DNA of 60,101 nt from positions 1 to 60,101 of the forward strand of contig CAZJXD010000018.1 in NCBI GenBank assembly GCA_964549945.1, written 5' to 3'. Position 1 is the stretch's first letter. The number at the start of each line of letters is the position of its first letter. The translations under genes were made by a program, and so were the position numbers. The notes below the pieces were generated by a model that was not told the DNA's origin, ran no database searches, and was given only the letters and a program-made list of their open reading frames with translations. This DNA is from B25-G16 sp964549945. GTDB lineage: Bacteria; Desulfobacterota; DSM-4660; Desulfatiglandales; B25-G16. Of the stretch, positions 1 through 9,069 are shown in pieces.

Positions 1-50
1 AGGCCCCCTGTTCAAGGGCATGCAGCAAAAAAAGACATCTACATGCTCCC
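1..50. repeat. Right end of an inverted-repeat (MITE-like) element, cut by window edge
   Basis: These 50 bases match the right end of the complete element at 35307-35497 (compare 35448-35497) at about 43 of 50 positions, including the core TAAAAAAAGACATC-like block. The left part lies outside the window. The rest of the stretch up to 147 shows no other feature. Confidence 0.7.
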
Positions 51-147
51 ATGAAAGTTTCTTTTCTCAATAACCCCGTAGAGGAGCGCCAGGGTCAATA
101 GCTCCTATGAAAATAGATGGTAGAGCCTGGAAAACAAGAGAGGAGAA

Positions 148-1308
148 ATGATATCTCAATCGGCTTTAAAATTCGAACAAGGACCTATCAGGCCGCCAAA
201 TGAGGCCAGGAGCCTCCTTTTGAGGGTAACCCGTAACTGTCCATGGAACCAGTGCCTTTTTTGCCCGGTGTACAAGGGAAAAAAGTTCTCCTTGAGAACG
301 GTAGAAGAGATCAAGAGCGATATCCAGACCGCGAGGGATATTGCCGACGACATCAAGGCGGTCTCGTGGAGGTTGGGGGAAAGCGGCAACGTGACAAACC
401 CCGTCATGAGCCACATACTCAACAACAATCACGCCTATAGCTACCAGAGCGTGGCAATGTGGCTGTACTACGGCACCGGCGAATGTTTCCTTCAGGATGC
501 CGATAACCTGATTATGAAGACCGAAGACCTCGTTGAGATCCTGACCTTTTTACGGGAGAAGTTTCCCGACCTTACCAGGGTGACCACCTATTCACGGTCC
601 AGAACCGTGAGCAGAAAATCAGTCTCCGAGTTAAAGGAAATAAAGGCGGCAGGTCTTGACAGGATTCACATCGGCCTTGAGAGCGGATCTGATCGGGTCT
701 TACAGTTCATAAAGAAGGGCGTCAGCGCCGAGCGTCATATCGATGCCGGCAGGAAGGTGAGAGAGGCCGGTTTGTCATTGTCAGAGTACATCATGCCCGG
801 GCTTGGCGGTGAGGCCATGTGGAGGGAACATGCCCTGGAAACCGCCAGGGTCCTCAACCAGATTAATCCGCACTTCATTCGATTGCGGAGCCTAAGGGTT
901 ATCAGCCGGGCTCCCCTTTATAAAAAGCTTGAGAGTGGGGAATTCAAGCCGCTTACCGATGATCAGGTGGTTGAGGAGATAAAGCTCTTTCTTCAGTGCC
1001 TGGATAATAACATCACGAGCACCGTCACCAGCGATCACATCATGAATCTCCTGGAAGAGGTACGCGGTACGCTTCCCGATGATAAAGAGCGCATGCTGGA
1101 GGTCATCAGAAAATACCAGGCTTTGCCGGACCCTGAGAGGCTTATCTACCGGATTGGCAGGCGGGGCAGCGCCTACTCATCCATCGATGACCTTTACCGT
1201 GACAGGGCCACCTATGAAAGAATCAAGAACTTGATATCAGAGCTATCCGCAAGGGGCCCTGATGAGCTCGAGCGATTTATCAATGAGATGGCGAACCAGT
1301 ATGTATGA
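148..1308 (+). CDS. Radical SAM protein
   Basis: A 386-residue radical S-adenosylmethionine enzyme of unknown substrate. The iron-sulfur ligands are C31, C36 and C39, spaced CX4CX2C rather than the classical CX3CX2C. Further on, the segment HIGLESGSDRVL (about residue 174) is the strand typical of Elp3/HemN/MiaB-like radical SAM barrels. The ATG at 148 follows AGGAG at 141-145 at close spacing. It precedes the tetrapyrrole genes but is separated from them by a heptamer repeat array, so a role in haem or siroheme synthesis is only a guess. Cytosolic; no signal peptide. Family assignment is firm, function unknown. Confidence 0.85.
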   Translation: MISQSALKFEQGPIRPPNEARSLLLRVTRNCPWNQCLFCPVYKGKKFSLRTVEEIKSDIQTARDIADDIKAVSWRLGESGNVTNPVMSHILNNNHAYSYQSVAMWLYYGTGECFLQDADNLIMKTEDLVEILTFLREKFPDLTRVTTYSRSRTVSRKSVSELKEIKAAGLDRIHIGLESGSDRVLQFIKKGVSAERHIDAGRKVREAGLSLSEYIMPGLGGEAMWREHALETARVLNQINPHFIRLRSLRVISRAPLYKKLESGEFKPLTDDQVVEEIKLFLQCLDNNITSTVTSDHIMNLLEEVRGTLPDDKERMLEVIRKYQALPDPERLIYRIGRRGSAYSSIDDLYRDRATYERIKNLISELSARGPDELERFINEMANQYV

Positions 1309-1316
1309 ATCCGGCT

Positions 1317-1383
1317 GCTCGTTGCTAGTCGCTCGTCGCCATCTGAACGATCAACGAGTAACCAGTAACGAGTAACGAGCAAG
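1317..1383. repeat. Degenerate heptamer array (ACGAGTA / GCTCGTT type)
   Basis: Seen directly: 7-nt units gctcgtt, gctagtc, gctcgtc, then acgatca, acgagta, accagta, acgagta, acgagca. The left half is roughly the reverse complement of the right half. The array fills most of the gap between the two genes and ends at the start codon at 1384. Confidence 0.8.
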
Positions 1384-2058
1384 ATGTCCTACTATCCCAT
1401 ATTCGTCGATCTTAAGGATCAGGGGGTGTTAGTAGTCGGGGGAGGAGAGGTTGCGGAACGAAAGATCAAAAACCTCCTCACCCACGGCTGCCGGGTATCT
1501 ATCGCCTCACCCAACCTTACCCCATATTTGAAGGCTCTCGTTGACCGGGGAGAGGTTCGCCTCATAGACCCTGCTTCATTGGATGAGTCACTCCATGAGG
1601 TCTTCATGGTTATCGCAGCTACCGATGATCCCATGCTCAACAGTAAAATAGCGTCCAAGGCAAAGAAACGCGGCATATTGGTCAATTCCGTTGATCAGCC
1701 TGGAGATTGCACCTTTATTATGCCCTCGATAGTAAAATCGGGCGACCTTCAAATAGCAATATCCACGGCAGGGAAAAGCCCTGCCCTGGCAAAGAAAATC
1801 AGAGGTGAGCTTGAGAGCACATTCGGGCCTGAATACGCCTCTTTCATAGAGCTCCTGGGCCTGCTTCGTAGGGAGCTCATTGCAAAAGGGAGGCCTTCCT
1901 CCGACAATAAGATCGTCTTTCAGCGACTGGTGAGCTCACCCCTCCTGGAGTTGATCAAAGAGGGGAAAGTCGAGGGCGTGAGGAGCACCCTCTCCTCCAT
2001 CCTGGGTGGAGACTTCCCCGTAGAAGGCATCGTGAATCAGGTCTTTCCAGGGAGGTAA
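1384..2058 (+). CDS. Precorrin-2 dehydrogenase / sirohydrochlorin ferrochelatase (Met8/CysG N-terminal type)
   Basis: A 224-residue protein of the Met8 / CysG-N-terminal family, which oxidises precorrin-2 to sirohydrochlorin with NAD+ and may insert iron to give siroheme. The dinucleotide-binding motif VVGGGEVAERK is at about residues 17-27, and NSVDQPGDCTFIMP (about 100-113) is the conserved family block. There is no fused uroporphyrinogen methyltransferase domain. The start codon directly abuts a repeat array and has no clear Shine-Dalgarno. The stop is one base from the next gene, so it is co-transcribed with the HemX-like and hemA genes. This layout (Met8-HemX-HemA) is common in Desulfobacterota. 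Confidence 0.9.
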   Translation: MSYYPIFVDLKDQGVLVVGGGEVAERKIKNLLTHGCRVSIASPNLTPYLKALVDRGEVRLIDPASLDESLHEVFMVIAATDDPMLNSKIASKAKKRGILVNSVDQPGDCTFIMPSIVKSGDLQIAISTAGKSPALAKKIRGELESTFGPEYASFIELLGLLRRELIAKGRPSSDNKIVFQRLVSSPLLELIKEGKVEGVRSTLSSILGGDFPVEGIVNQVFPGR

Positions 2059-2059
2059 G

Positions 2060-2899
2060 ATGGATATCCTGTTCTTCAGGTTGACCCTCATTGTGTACCT
2101 AGCAGCCACCGCGGGATTTCTCTACTTCATCCTAAAGAGGGAGAAGAGGGTGGGCCTCTGGTCGCACAGGGTCCTTCTGCTCGGGTTCACCATTCACACC
2201 GTTTCTCTGGTCCTCGGGTATTACCGGCTCGGTGCGGTACCGGCGCTGAGCTTTAAGTCATCGCTGGCTTTTTTTTCATGGGCAACAGTGGCCGCATACC
2301 TCATCTTCCAGGCGAAATTCGGGATTATGGTGCTAGGCTCATTCGTGATCCCCCTGTCCGTAATCCTGATGATCCTTTCCTCCACAATCCCCATCTCCCC
2401 TGTAACGGTACGACCTATCTTCAGGGGACTCTGGCTTCCGCTTCACGTAACGGCTTCGCTTTTGGGCGACGGAATCTTCGTAATCGCCTTTATCGCCGGG
2501 ATTATGTACCTTATCCAGGAACGCCAGATAAAGACGAAGAGGCTCGGAGCCTTCTACAGCAGGCTCCCTTCTCTCAATATCCTGGACTCAATAAACTACC
2601 ATGCGATCAGCTATGGATTCCTTCTTCTCACCATAGGAATGGTTACCGGCTCGATCGTGGCGCAAGGTGCCCATGGCACCTACTGGCGCTGGGACCCGAA
2701 GGAAGTCTGGTCGCTAATAACCTGGCTCTGCTATGCGGTCCTCTTGCATCAGAGAATGGCGATAGGATGGCGCGGCAGGCGATCTGCCCTCATGTCTATA
2801 GGATGCTTTCTCATACTGATCTTCACCTTCATGGGGGTAAATCTGCTGATGGAAGGGTATCACAGCTTTGAGAGCCTGGAGGGAAACCGCCTGCCATGA
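2060..2899 (+). CDS. HemX/CcsA-like cytochrome c assembly membrane protein
   Basis: A 279-residue integral membrane protein with about eight hydrophobic segments. The tryptophan-rich block YWRWDPKEVWSLITWL (about residues 213-228) is the WWD-like signature of the CcsA/CcmC/HemX haem-handling family. HemX proteins next to hemA are thought to control glutamyl-tRNA reductase level or handle haem; CcsA proteins deliver haem to apocytochrome c at the outer face of the membrane. Its stop overlaps the hemA start by four bases (ATGA), which indicates translational coupling. The context favours the HemX reading, but sequence alone does not separate the two roles. Confidence 0.85.
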   Translation: MDILFFRLTLIVYLAATAGFLYFILKREKRVGLWSHRVLLLGFTIHTVSLVLGYYRLGAVPALSFKSSLAFFSWATVAAYLIFQAKFGIMVLGSFVIPLSVILMILSSTIPISPVTVRPIFRGLWLPLHVTASLLGDGIFVIAFIAGIMYLIQERQIKTKRLGAFYSRLPSLNILDSINYHAISYGFLLLTIGMVTGSIVAQGAHGTYWRWDPKEVWSLITWLCYAVLLHQRMAIGWRGRRSALMSIGCFLILIFTFMGVNLLMEGYHSFESLEGNRLP

Positions 2900-4191
2900 T
2901 ACGGATAGTCGATATCGGCATGAATCACGAAACCGCGCCCGTGGAGGTGAGAGAATTGCTTTCATTCGGCGGAGAAGACCTCGACAAGGCCGTCCACCAC
3001 ATACAAGGGATTAAGGATATCAAGGAATGCCTCGTTCTGTCTACCTGCAACCGTGTGGAGATACTGTTCACTGCTGAGAGGGAAAAAGAGGCCAAGGAAT
3101 CGGTGATACAATTTATTTCTCGCTCTAGCGGCATCGCGAGAGATAAGCTGAAGCCGGTGCTCTATATCTATGACGATCAGGAGGCAATACGGCACATATT
3201 CAGGGTGGGGGCGAGCCTTGACTCAATGATAGTTGGTGAACCTCAGATACTGGGGCAGGTGAAGGAGGCCTATCGGCTCGCGGTGGACCACAATACCTCC
3301 TCGGTGATCCTCAACAGGCTGATGCACAGGACCTTTTCTCTTGCGAAAAGGATCAGGACGGAGACCGGCATCGCGGGGTCTCCTGTCTCCATAAGCTTCG
3401 CTGCCGTGGAGTTGGCAAAAAAGATCTTCGGCGAGCTTACGGGCAAAGGCGTTCTCCTGATCGGAGCAGGTGACATGGCAGAGCTCGCAGCCACCTATCT
3501 GTTGAACAATAAAATCGACCAAATACTGGTAGCCAACAGGACCTTCAGTCGTGCGGTGGAATTGGCAGAATATTTTCAAGGAAGGGCCATCTCCCTTGAT
3601 GAGATAGAAAATCAACTGTTGAAGGTGGATATCGTCATTGCCTCTACCGCATCCCCTGAGCCGATTATCTCCTTTCAGCAGGTCAGAAGGATCATGAAGG
3701 GCAGAAAGAACAGGCCGCTTTTCTTTATCGATATTGCCGTGCCCAGAGATGTGGAATCCCGGGTAAACGAGATAGGCAATGTCTTTGTCTATGACATCGA
3801 CGACCTCAAGGGGATTATCGATGACAACCTAAGCAAGCGACAAGCCGAGGCGGTGAAGGCGGAAAGGATGGTAGATGAAGAGGTCATCAAGTTCAGCGAA
3901 TGGCTCAGGACACTCGATGTCGTTCCAACGATAGTAGAGCTTCAAGAGAAATGCGAAAGGATATATCGGGGCGAGGTTAAAAAAACCCTTTCCAGCCTCA
4001 AGAATCTCTCTCCAGAGCAAAGGAAAAGCGTTGAAAGCATGGCGAAATCGATTATCAAAAAGTTCCTAAACGATCCCATTGTCTTTCTCAAAAGGAAAGG
4101 CGAGAGAAGTTCCCGCGACCTCTACCTGGATATCGCCCGAAAGCTGTTTAATCTTGACGGCGATACAAAAGAGGGGGATGGAGAAAGATAA
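2896..4191 (+). CDS. hemA: Glutamyl-tRNA reductase
   Basis: A 431-residue full-length HemA. It reduces glutamyl-tRNA to glutamate-1-semialdehyde with NADPH, the first committed step of C5-pathway tetrapyrrole synthesis. The catalytic cysteine is C51 in LSTCNRVEI. The block SMIVGEPQILGQVKEAY (about 110-126) and the NADPH site LLIGAGDMAELAATYL (about 190) are present, followed by a helical dimerisation tail. It is coupled to the preceding gene by ATGA overlap. hemC, hemD and hemB, which often follow hemA in related genomes, are not in this window. Confidence 0.97.
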   Translation: MIRIVDIGMNHETAPVEVRELLSFGGEDLDKAVHHIQGIKDIKECLVLSTCNRVEILFTAEREKEAKESVIQFISRSSGIARDKLKPVLYIYDDQEAIRHIFRVGASLDSMIVGEPQILGQVKEAYRLAVDHNTSSVILNRLMHRTFSLAKRIRTETGIAGSPVSISFAAVELAKKIFGELTGKGVLLIGAGDMAELAATYLLNNKIDQILVANRTFSRAVELAEYFQGRAISLDEIENQLLKVDIVIASTASPEPIISFQQVRRIMKGRKNRPLFFIDIAVPRDVESRVNEIGNVFVYDIDDLKGIIDDNLSKRQAEAVKAERMVDEEVIKFSEWLRTLDVVPTIVELQEKCERIYRGEVKKTLSSLKNLSPEQRKSVESMAKSIIKKFLNDPIVFLKRKGERSSRDLYLDIARKLFNLDGDTKEGDGER

Positions 4192-4337
4192 AAATGAAGG
4201 TAGCGGCCATGGTATATAAGGCGTATTCTGCTCCCTGGGATCTTTATTTTCCGAACCGAAGAGGAGCATCCATCTTCATGGTGAAAGCGCAAAGACAATG
4301 ATGTGGGCACATCAGGCACCGAAAGCGGGTGAACACA

Positions 4338-4697
4338 ATGAACATCGGTAAGATGCTAGAGGACGTTAAATCCCATCCCGAGTATCGAAACGTGGGCATG
4401 ATCGCCACCCATCTTGGAATAGTCAGGTCATTCTCCAGGGATGGAAGCTCCGTCTCAGGGATGGATGTGCAATTTGACGAGGGAAAGATCGATGAGATAA
4501 TTGACGATATCAAATCAAGGCCCGGAATAGTGGAGGTTCTCATTGATACGAATAAAGGTCACCTCACGGTGGGAGAGGAGTTTATAGCCGTGGTAGTGGC
4601 AGGTGATATCAGAGACCACGTATTCCCTGCCCTATTTGATGCGGTGAATCGATTAAAGGCGGAGGCAGCCATGGAAAAGGAGCATATCATTGACTAA
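4338..4697 (+). CDS. MoaE-like molybdopterin synthase large-subunit homologue
   Basis: About 119 residues. The pattern fits the MoaE fold: GMIATHLGIVRSFSRDG near the N-terminus, then a central GIVEVLIDTNKGHLTVGEE and FIAVVVAGDIRDHVFPAL. MoaE transfers sulfur with MoaD to make molybdopterin. The usual C-terminal PIWKKE-like segment carrying the catalytic lysine is replaced by AAMEKEHIID, so catalysis may be altered. ATG 4338 is preferred because relatives begin M(N/D)xxxM and GGGTG lies 7 nt upstream; a GTG at 4329 is in frame. A Mo-enzyme operon lies at 28.7 kb, but no other Mo-cofactor gene is here. Confidence 0.75.
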   Translation: MNIGKMLEDVKSHPEYRNVGMIATHLGIVRSFSRDGSSVSGMDVQFDEGKIDEIIDDIKSRPGIVEVLIDTNKGHLTVGEEFIAVVVAGDIRDHVFPALFDAVNRLKAEAAMEKEHIID

Positions 4698-4770
4698 AAC
4701 CTCCCACACAACTGCGGCCGGCTTGGCGTAAGGTTCAGGGTACAGGGGATATGGCTCAAGAAAAAGGATG

Positions 4771-4807
4771 GCCTTGTGCCCTAAGCCCCGGGCCTTTTGC
4801 CTTATGC
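4771..4807. repeat. Degenerate heptamer array (GCCTTAT type)
   Basis: Units gccttgt, gccctaa, gccccgg, gcctttt, gccttat at strict 7-nt spacing. The same unit in reverse complement appears in the arrays at 27395 and 32784. An open frame runs through it into the glycosyltransferase, which argues that the apparent N-terminal extension of that protein is not real. Confidence 0.7.
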
Positions 4808-4830
4808 AAACAGGAGGTATGCAACGGGTT

Positions 4831-6111
4831 ATGATCTCACTTGCACAAAATCAGCCACATCACATTAAGAACATAGGCTTTATCTCCACGAGGATTGCCG
4901 GCATTGATGGCGTTTCCCTGGAGATACAGAAGTGGGCAGAGGTTCTGGAGAGAAACAGGTACAATTGTTTCTATTTCGCCGGGGAACTGGATCGAGCGAA
5001 GGAGAGGTCATTTCTGGTGGAAGAAGCCCACTTTGAGCACCCCTTGATCCAGCAAATCAGCGCGGACGTGTTCGGGAAGAGGTCTCGAAAAAAGGAGACC
5101 TCAAGGGCCGTCCAGGAAATAAAGGATAGGTTAAAGGCAGCGTTATACGAGTTTGTCGAACAATTCGATATCCACTTGATTATTCCTGAAAACGCCCTCT
5201 CCATACCCATGAACATCCCCCTGGGGATAGCGCTGACCGAGTTTATCGCCGAAACATGCATCCCCACCATTGCCCATCACCACGACTTTTGCTGGGAAAG
5301 GCCTCGGTTCCTTATCAATGCCTGCATGGATTACCTTAACATGGCGTTTCCTCCTTACCTGCCCTCAATCAAACACGTGGTGATAAACTCCATCGCATCG
5401 GAACAACTGAGCTTTAGAAGGGGAATCTCCAATTCCATAATCCCCAATGTGCTGGACTTCGCCAATGAGCCACCCCCTCTTGATGATTATTGCAACGATT
5501 TGCGGGAGCGCATAGGACTGCACGATGGCGACCTATTTATCCTTCAGCCAACAAGGGTTGTGCCCCGCAAGTGGATAGAGCGCTCAATTGAGATCGTCAG
5601 GAATCTGAACCTCCCCAATCCGGCGCTCGTTATCTCCCATGCGCTGGACGATGAGGGCACCGATTACTACCTGCGGGTAAGGGATTATAGCGAGAGCATG
5701 GGCGTAAAGCTTCTGGCTATTGATCATTTGATTTCATCTCTGAGATGCCTCGGTGCGGACGGGGGTAAATTGTATTGCACTGGGGATATCTACCAGAATG
5801 CCGACCTCGTCACGTATCCCAGCGGATATGAGGGGTTTGGAAATGCATTTCTCGAGACAATCTATTACATGAAACCCATCGTCGTAAATCGATATTCCAT
5901 CTATATCGCGGACATTGAACCGGTGGGCTTCGATGTGATCGTTCTTGATGGCTTTGTTTCCTCAAGGGTTATCGAGGGGATCAAGAACGTACTTAATGAT
6001 AACAATCGAAGGCAGGAAATGGTCGAACATAATTACCATATAGGCAAGCGTTACTTTTCCTATGAGGTGCTGGAAGAAAAACTGATGCATCTCATTCGTA
6101 CCTTTGAATAA
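4831..6111 (+). CDS. GT4-type glycosyltransferase (first of a pair)
   Basis: About 426 residues with a two-Rossmann GT-B fold. The N-terminal half begins HIKNIGFISTRIAGIDGVS, the usual acceptor-side loop. The C-terminal half has LQPTRVVPRKWIERS and the donor site YPSGYEGFGNAFLETIYY, with the E-x7-E glutamates of retaining family-4 enzymes. It should transfer a sugar from a nucleotide-sugar donor; the acceptor is unknown. The frame is open from 4768, but that extension translates a heptamer repeat, so a start at ATG 4819 or 4831 just after AGGAGG (4812-4817) is preferred. A second GT4 gene follows after 11 bases. Confidence 0.85.
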   Translation: MISLAQNQPHHIKNIGFISTRIAGIDGVSLEIQKWAEVLERNRYNCFYFAGELDRAKERSFLVEEAHFEHPLIQQISADVFGKRSRKKETSRAVQEIKDRLKAALYEFVEQFDIHLIIPENALSIPMNIPLGIALTEFIAETCIPTIAHHHDFCWERPRFLINACMDYLNMAFPPYLPSIKHVVINSIASEQLSFRRGISNSIIPNVLDFANEPPPLDDYCNDLRERIGLHDGDLFILQPTRVVPRKWIERSIEIVRNLNLPNPALVISHALDDEGTDYYLRVRDYSESMGVKLLAIDHLISSLRCLGADGGKLYCTGDIYQNADLVTYPSGYEGFGNAFLETIYYMKPIVVNRYSIYIADIEPVGFDVIVLDGFVSSRVIEGIKNVLNDNNRRQEMVEHNYHIGKRYFSYEVLEEKLMHLIRTFE

Positions 6112-6122
6112 AAAGACCGTAC

Positions 6123-7352
6123 ATGAAGCGCTACAAAATAGCCCTGCTGCACTACTCCTGCCCCCCGATTGTCGGGGGTGTTGAGGAAATCATTCGGCAA
6201 CATGCCTCCCTCTTAACCCGGCATAGCCATACGGTAAAAGTATTCGTGGGCGATGGCGAGCGATTTTCCGATGAGTACGATATAGAGATCAACTCGCTGT
6301 TGAGCTCCCGCAATCCAAAAATCCTCCGGATTCACAAGGACCTGCCTCAAAGCTCTCATGGATTGGAATCCTTCTCCGAGGACATCTTTCACTATCTATC
6401 TCAGGCCTTACAATCATTCGATGCGCTCATCGCCCACAATGTGCTGACCATGCACTATAATCTTCCCCTCACCATTGCGGTCCATAAACTGGCGAATACC
6501 GGAACCATAAGGGTGGTAAGCTGGAACCACGACTCTCCGTACTACTACCCACGGCCCCCCTTTGATCCGGATATCGAGCAATGGGAGATTCTAAGAACCT
6601 ATAACCCCGCTATTTCCTATGTCACCATTTCGGAGCAGAGAAAGGGACAATTTCAAGGATTATACGGAGTCGAAGGCATTGAGGTTATTCCCGATGGAAT
6701 CGATCCTGTCCCCCTCTTCTATCTCGAGCCCAAAACCGTAAAGCTCATTACCGATGAGAATCTCTTTGATGCGGATCTCCTGATGATCCAACCCAGCAGA
6801 CTGCACCCCAGGAAAAATATCGAGCTTTCGATTCGCGTGGTTAGGGCATTGCACGATAAGGGGCTGAGGGCGAGGTTGTTGTTGACGGGGGCATTCGATC
6901 CCCACGAGAGGAAGACAGTTGGGTATTACAATAGATTAAGAAATCTAAGCCGACAGTTGAACGTGGAACGCGACATTGTAATCGTCGCAGGATACTACTC
7001 CGAGGACGGAAAGGAATTATCTTGCGAAAAAGACGTGGTAAGGGATCTCTATCTTATCGCCGATCTCCTGTTCATACCCAGTCTTCAGGAGGGCTTCGGC
7101 ATACCGCTCCTTGAAGCGGGGCTTCTAAAGGTGCCCATTGTCTGTTCGGATATCCCCTCCTTTAGGGAGGTGTGCGACGAAAATGCCCAATATTTTTCCT
7201 TGAAAGACTCCCCTTCAGAGATCGCGGATAAGATCATTGCCTTTACTGACAAGCTCAGCTGCCACAGGATGTCCCGCCATATCAAAGAATATTACCTCTG
7301 GGACAAGATCTACCGCAGGACACTCCTGCCATTTCTTCAAAGGCTTATCTGA
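6123..7352 (+). CDS. GT4-type glycosyltransferase (second of a pair)
   Basis: A 409-residue GT-B glycosyltransferase. The start IALLHYSCPPIVGGVEEIIRQ is the classical N-terminal glycine-rich loop of family 4. MIQPSRLHPRKNIELSIRVV opens the donor domain, and FIPSLQEGFGIPLLEAG supplies the E-x7-E donor-binding motif. It lies 11 nt after the preceding glycosyltransferase and is probably in the same operon, so the two may act in turn on one glycan, compatible-solute or lipid acceptor. No transporter, sugar-nucleotide or polymerase gene is nearby, so the product cannot be named. Confidence 0.88.
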   Translation: MKRYKIALLHYSCPPIVGGVEEIIRQHASLLTRHSHTVKVFVGDGERFSDEYDIEINSLLSSRNPKILRIHKDLPQSSHGLESFSEDIFHYLSQALQSFDALIAHNVLTMHYNLPLTIAVHKLANTGTIRVVSWNHDSPYYYPRPPFDPDIEQWEILRTYNPAISYVTISEQRKGQFQGLYGVEGIEVIPDGIDPVPLFYLEPKTVKLITDENLFDADLLMIQPSRLHPRKNIELSIRVVRALHDKGLRARLLLTGAFDPHERKTVGYYNRLRNLSRQLNVERDIVIVAGYYSEDGKELSCEKDVVRDLYLIADLLFIPSLQEGFGIPLLEAGLLKVPIVCSDIPSFREVCDENAQYFSLKDSPSEIADKIIAFTDKLSCHRMSRHIKEYYLWDKIYRRTLLPFLQRLI

Positions 7353-7473
7353 ATAACCTGTTTTTTTCGCTGGAAACGGGATCCATGAAAACCCCGCGAT
7401 CTCCTATTTGTGTCTCCCCCTTTCCCCTTATCTCCTTATTCGATTATGTATCTAACTCCACAGAATTATAGTG

Positions 7474-7688
7474 AGGGATATGGATGTCTTTTTTTACAAC
7501 CGAACTAGGCATTCGCTATGAGCTGGCTCTTTCCCGATGATCCAGGCGGGCGCCCGTCGCCTATAGAGATATCCATATAAGGAGACCTGGGATGTCCCTG
7601 AGGAGCAGATCGCCCGCCTCTATCTGCACCTTTTGCGGGCACAACAGCATTGAGCTCTTCGGTGTCAAAAAAAGACATCCATATCCCT
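7474..7688. mobile_element. MITE-like element with 22-bp perfect inverted ends
   Basis: Bases 7474-7495 are repeated in perfect inverted orientation at 7667-7688. A weaker outer repeat, taactccac at 7453-7461 and gtggagtta at 7704-7712, extends the symmetry. No coding frame is convincing inside. The inner core GGATGTCTTTTTTTA is shared with the element at 35307-35497 and with the fragment at base 1. It occupies most of the 414-bp gap between the glycosyltransferase and the nitroreductase-like gene. Confidence 0.7.
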
Positions 7689-7766
7689 GATGGCAATCTA
7701 GTTGTGGAGTTAGAGCTATAATCAATTTCCTTATTCACGGCCGTTTTTCATCTCCATTCCCGACCA

Positions 7767-8423
7767 TCACCGTTTCGGATATCCCACCGATTGAGCAAGA
7801 ATGACCCTCTGATCGGCTCTCAGCCTCATGGCCTTTGCCAGGGCCGGCCTGTCTATGAGGGCCCGCACAAAAGTGGCCAGTCCTTCGGAGGCGCAGTAGA
7901 GATACACATTCTGACCAATAAAGCCCGTGTCCGCGGCCGAGTAGAAGATCTTCTCATCGATCGGCCCATTCCCCATCCTTGAAAAATCCGCCACATAGAT
8001 GAGATTTACCGGCACATCTCTCACAAACCCTTGCCGTCCTGTCATCGCCCTGATGTCTCCTGCCAGGATCGGCGCCAAGCTGTGAGTCTTTGCCTCATAG
8101 AGGTAAAGTCCATCGCCAGTAGCCACGTAAATATCGATTTCCTGCCGGTTCATGGCAGATGGTGCGGTGCGCTTCCCCGAATCCGGGCGGTTTATTCCGA
8201 AGGCTGCCCAGAGCAGGTCTGAAAGCACCTGGATGGGCACCTTCTCGGTGCTGAATGCGCGGGAAGAGCTTCTGTCCTTAAGCACCTGCATGAGGGGTCT
8301 GCCGACGTCCATTCGGGGGTTAGCAAGCTTGATCGGCTTGAGCTCTTGCGCAGAGGCGACCGAGGGGCACAGGAGCAGAACGGCTACGATAAGGCGAGCA
8401 ACTAGAGGCGATATGGTGTTCAT
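7767..8423 (-). CDS. Exported nitroreductase-fold protein (SagB/ThcOx-like)
   Basis: 218 residues. The first 25 form a cleavable signal peptide with a hydrophobic core (LIVAVLLLCPSVASA) and an A-x-A-like cleavage site, so the mature protein should be periplasmic. The rest is a nitroreductase / SagB-type flavin domain: KDRSSSRAFSTEKVPIQVLS (FMN-binding arginines), SDLLWAAFGINR, and a C-terminal VILAQSVGYPKR resembling the usual GYP ending. Family members bind FMN and use NAD(P)H, so a periplasmic location raises the question of the electron donor. Transcribed alone; convergent with the glycosyltransferase pair. Confidence 0.8.
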   Translation of the reverse strand: MNTISPLVARLIVAVLLLCPSVASAQELKPIKLANPRMDVGRPLMQVLKDRSSSRAFSTEKVPIQVLSDLLWAAFGINRPDSGKRTAPSAMNRQEIDIYVATGDGLYLYEAKTHSLAPILAGDIRAMTGRQGFVRDVPVNLIYVADFSRMGNGPIDEKIFYSAADTGFIGQNVYLYCASEGLATFVRALIDRPALAKAMRLRADQRVILAQSVGYPKR

Positions 8424-8605
8424 GATATTCCTCCCTGGAGTGTGATAGTTATTATAATGAGGGGCTCTATAACAGACGGAGAATAATGGAACAGATTTAT
8501 ATTCTCCACGGTCACGGTAATTCTGTCAAGAATGAACAGGCTAGCAAAAGGTGGTTTTTTCCGCAATGAGGATGTGCACGGCGCTGAAGGGAGCAACATC
8601 TCGTT

Positions 8606-8854
8606 TCATTCTGAGAATTTCAGAAGAATTCCTTTCCTCTTGGCCCTTCCGAGCGCGGCCTTCATGAGAAGAATCTCCATGAAAAGATAGGCAAAAACCA
8701 TGATATATCCCTTAGCGAGAACGAGGGAAAAGGAGGGTTCAAAGCCGTAAAAACGGCGAATATATTCGAGGAAATAGGTCTGGGGAATGAGTTTCGCAGC
8801 GGTCACCACCCATCCGGGAAGGATGGTGACAGGATAACTTCCAACTTCGAACAC
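8606..8854 (-). pseudogene. C-terminal remnant of an ABC-2 type transporter permease
   Basis: About 82 residues. The pattern ILPGWVVTAAKLIPQTYFLEYIRRFYG, with following hydrophobic segments, matches the last third of ABC-2 permeases, where a 'P-x-W-x-x...L-P-T-Y-x-x-x-x-R' block precedes the final membrane helix. No ATPase or upstream permease part is found on this strand, so it looks like a decayed fragment. A GTG could start it, but independent expression is doubtful. The upstream 215 bases (8855-9069) are AT-rich and probably carry the promoter of the divergent kinase gene. Confidence 0.55.
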
Positions 8855-9069
8855 ATGGGTTAAGAGAAGATTTAACCTCTTTTTAGATTTACACCTTTTC
8901 TAAAAAGTAATCTATCTTTAATCACGTCCCGCTCCTGTCCTTTGTGTCAATAAAAAAGTCTAGATCCTTAATGGTAATGGAATCATGATCTTTGACTTGA
9001 AAACAGAGGTATGCTATCTCTCTCATCGCAGTTGAGACCGACTTTATTACTCTAAGAGGAGAATTCAAT

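Noticed and set aside
4195..4302. Short frame after hemA (MKVAAMVYKAY...)
   Set aside because: About 35 codons, no ribosome site and no family resemblance.
4768..4830. N-terminal extension of the first glycosyltransferase (ALCPKPRAFCLM...)
   Set aside because: It is a translation of a heptamer repeat found elsewhere in non-coding gaps, and no ribosome site precedes it.
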